Assembly (NCBI GenBank): GCA_006227805.1
Contig: SBFT01000342.1
Span: 1 to 5,156 of the forward strand
Length of the DNA: 5,156 nt
Direction: 5' to 3'
Source of the DNA: Paracoccaceae bacterium
GTDB lineage: Bacteria > Pseudomonadota > Alphaproteobacteria > Rhodobacterales > Rhodobacteraceae
In this document: in pieces, positions 4,036 to 5,156 of the stretch
How the letters are laid out: each line of letters opens with the position of its first letter
Position numbering within the stretch: the first letter of the stretch is position 1
Notes under the pieces: generated by a model
Told to the model about the DNA's origin: nothing
Seen by the model: the letters and a program-made list of their open reading frames with translations, nothing else
Database searches by the model: none
Translations under genes and position numbers: made by a program

Positions 4036-5156
4036 ATGTCGGTCAGGACGGCACCTGCATTGACGGCGGATCAGCTGCGCCAGGACTGCGATCCGGCGCT
4101 TCTGCGGGCGGGCGCGACGAAGGCCACAGGAGAGGGCCTCGTGGGACAGGAGCGCGGCCTCGATGCGCTGCGGCTGGCCGTCGAGATGCGGCATCAGGAT
4201 TTCAACCTTTTCGTGCTGGGCGCACGCGGCACCGGCCGCCGCACGGCGGTCGAGACGGTGCTGCGCACCCACGGCAGGACGCGGGGAGACCTGTCGGACT
4301 GGACCTACGTCAACAACTTCGACGCGCCCCACAAGCCCGTCGCCCTGGCGCTGCCGGTCGGACAGGCCGCACGCCTCAAGGCCGAGATGGAGAGCATCGT
4401 CGACGATCTGGCCAAGGACGTCCCGGCCTTGTTCGAATCCGACGAATACCAGACCCAGAGGCGCGCGATCGACGAGGAATACAGCGAACGCCACGAGCGC
4501 GCGATGGCCGATTTCGGCGATCGCGCGCGGGCCGAGAACATCGCCCTGATCCGGACGCCCATGGGCTTCATGGTGGCCGCGATGCGCGATGGCGAAGTGC
4601 TCAAGACCGAGGGTTTCGCGAAACTGCCCGAGGACGAACAGGCCGAGATCGACGAGAAGATCTCTCGGTTCCAGGAGGAACTGGCCGCGATCCTGCGCGA
4701 GACGCCGAAACTGGAACGCGAACACAGGGCAAAGGTCGAGGCACTGAACGCCGGGATGGCCGAACGCGCGGTCGCCAGCCGGATCGACCAGGCCGAGGCC
4801 ACCTTCCAGGGCATCCCGCAGGTCCAGTCCTACCTGGCCCAGGTCCGCAAGGACATGATCGAGAACCCCGACCTGTTCCTGCACGCGGCCGCCCAGCAGC
4901 AGGACGGGCCCTTCCCGGACGCCGTGGGCAAGTCGCACCTGAACCCGGTCTTCCGCCGCTACATGGTCAATGTCCTGATCGCGCCTGACCCGGAGGAGGG
5001 CTCCGCGCCGCCGGTGGTGATCGAGGACCTTCCCACGCTCGACCGGCTGGCGGGGCGGATCGAACATGTCTCGCACATGGGCTCGCTCGTCACCGATTTC
5101 ACGATGATCAAGCCGGGCGCGTTGCACAAGGCCAATGGCGGCTATTTGATCATCGA
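4036..5156 (+). CDS. Lon-family ATP-dependent protease, LonB/YcbZ (AAA_32) type, N-terminal part
   Basis: The first 373 residues are present; the gene continues past the right edge (relatives are roughly 800 aa). It begins with the family's GLVGQERGLDALRLAVEM helix (34-51), then NLFVLGARGTGRRTAVETVL (57-76), a Walker A-like loop with Arg68 where Lys is usual, and YVNNFDAPHKPVAL (91-104). A long charged helical insertion (about 110-275) includes IRTPMGFMVAAMRDGE (172-187). The typical block RRYMVNVLI (307-315) then leads to GRIEH (340-344), LVTDFTMIKPGALHKANGG (351-369) and the start of the Walker B strand (YLII). Members are cytoplasmic AAA+ proteases whose C-terminal Lon domain uses a Ser-Lys dyad; that domain is outside the window, so activity cannot be confirmed. 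No transmembrane segment is seen, unlike archaeal LonB. The gene diverges from the acsA-E1-E2 operon and probably has an Fnr-type promoter. Its substrates are unknown. Confidence 0.87.
   Translation, partial: MSVRTAPALTADQLRQDCDPALLRAGATKATGEGLVGQERGLDALRLAVEMRHQDFNLFVLGARGTGRRTAVETVLRTHGRTRGDLSDWTYVNNFDAPHKPVALALPVGQAARLKAEMESIVDDLAKDVPALFESDEYQTQRRAIDEEYSERHERAMADFGDRARAENIALIRTPMGFMVAAMRDGEVLKTEGFAKLPEDEQAEIDEKISRFQEELAAILRETPKLEREHRAKVEALNAGMAERAVASRIDQAEATFQGIPQVQSYLAQVRKDMIENPDLFLHAAAQQQDGPFPDAVGKSHLNPVFRRYMVNVLIAPDPEEGSAPPVVIEDLPTLDRLAGRIEHVSHMGSLVTDFTMIKPGALHKANGGYLII

Noticed and set aside
3858..4037. Upstream in-frame start for acsA at 4037
   Set aside because: It would add 60 unconserved residues, cross both operators and overlap the start of the divergent gene. 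The ATG at 3857 has a strong Shine-Dalgarno sequence and gives the usual family length.
3973..5127. A 384-codon minus-strand open frame opposite the Lon-like gene
   Set aside because: It overlaps the Lon-like coding sequence completely, has no recognisable domain, and would begin inside that gene. It is the antisense shadow of a conserved protein.
1..5156. Mobile element, CRISPR array, RNA gene or defence system
   Set aside because: No transposase, terminal repeats, regularly spaced repeats or tRNA/rRNA-like segment was seen by eye. The window is almost fully accounted for by four metabolic or protease genes and one intergenic region, with uniform base composition.

Overview
This window comes from a GC-rich bacterial chromosome, by eye about two thirds G+C with strong G/C preference at third codon positions. 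The protein types and the Fnr-like operators fit an alphaproteobacterium, possibly of the Rhodobacter/Paracoccus group. That placement is inference; there is no rRNA or marker gene to confirm it.

Layout. Two transcription units diverge from a 178-bp intergenic region (3858-4035). The minus-strand unit runs from 3857 off the left edge. It encodes an acetyl-CoA synthetase of the short, Bacillus AcsA-like type (570 aa), then a single 664-aa protein joining the alpha and beta subunits of a 2-oxoacid (pyruvate/acetoin-type) dehydrogenase E1, then the first 50 codons of the matching E2, which starts with a lipoyl domain. The genes are joined very tightly: an ATGA overlap between the first two and TGA-G-ATG between the second and third. 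They therefore look like one translationally coupled operon. The plus-strand unit starts at 4036 and runs off the right edge. It encodes the N-terminal 373 residues of a Lon-family ATP-dependent protease of the LonB/YcbZ (AAA_32) type.

Regulation. The shared intergenic region holds two sites resembling the Fnr/FixK/Anr operator (TTGAT-N4-ATCAA), one near each gene. The site facing the protease (TTGATCAGGATCAG, 3963-3976) matches 9 of 10 consensus positions. It lies exactly where a class II Fnr-activated promoter needs it relative to a plausible -10 element at 3999-4004. The site facing acsA (TTGATCTCGGTCAT on the minus strand, 3909-3922) matches 8 of 10.

How the genes may work together. Both enzymes of the minus operon make acetyl-CoA, from acetate and from a 2-oxoacid or acetoin. 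If acetoin is the substrate, E1-E2 would give acetyl-CoA plus acetaldehyde, and acetaldehyde oxidised to acetate could be recovered by AcsA. The main hypothesis is an oxygen-responsive acetyl-CoA supply module that shares its control region with a Lon-like protease. The individual families are known; the joint regulation is inferred from sequence only. No RNA genes, insertion sequences, CRISPR arrays or terminators were seen.
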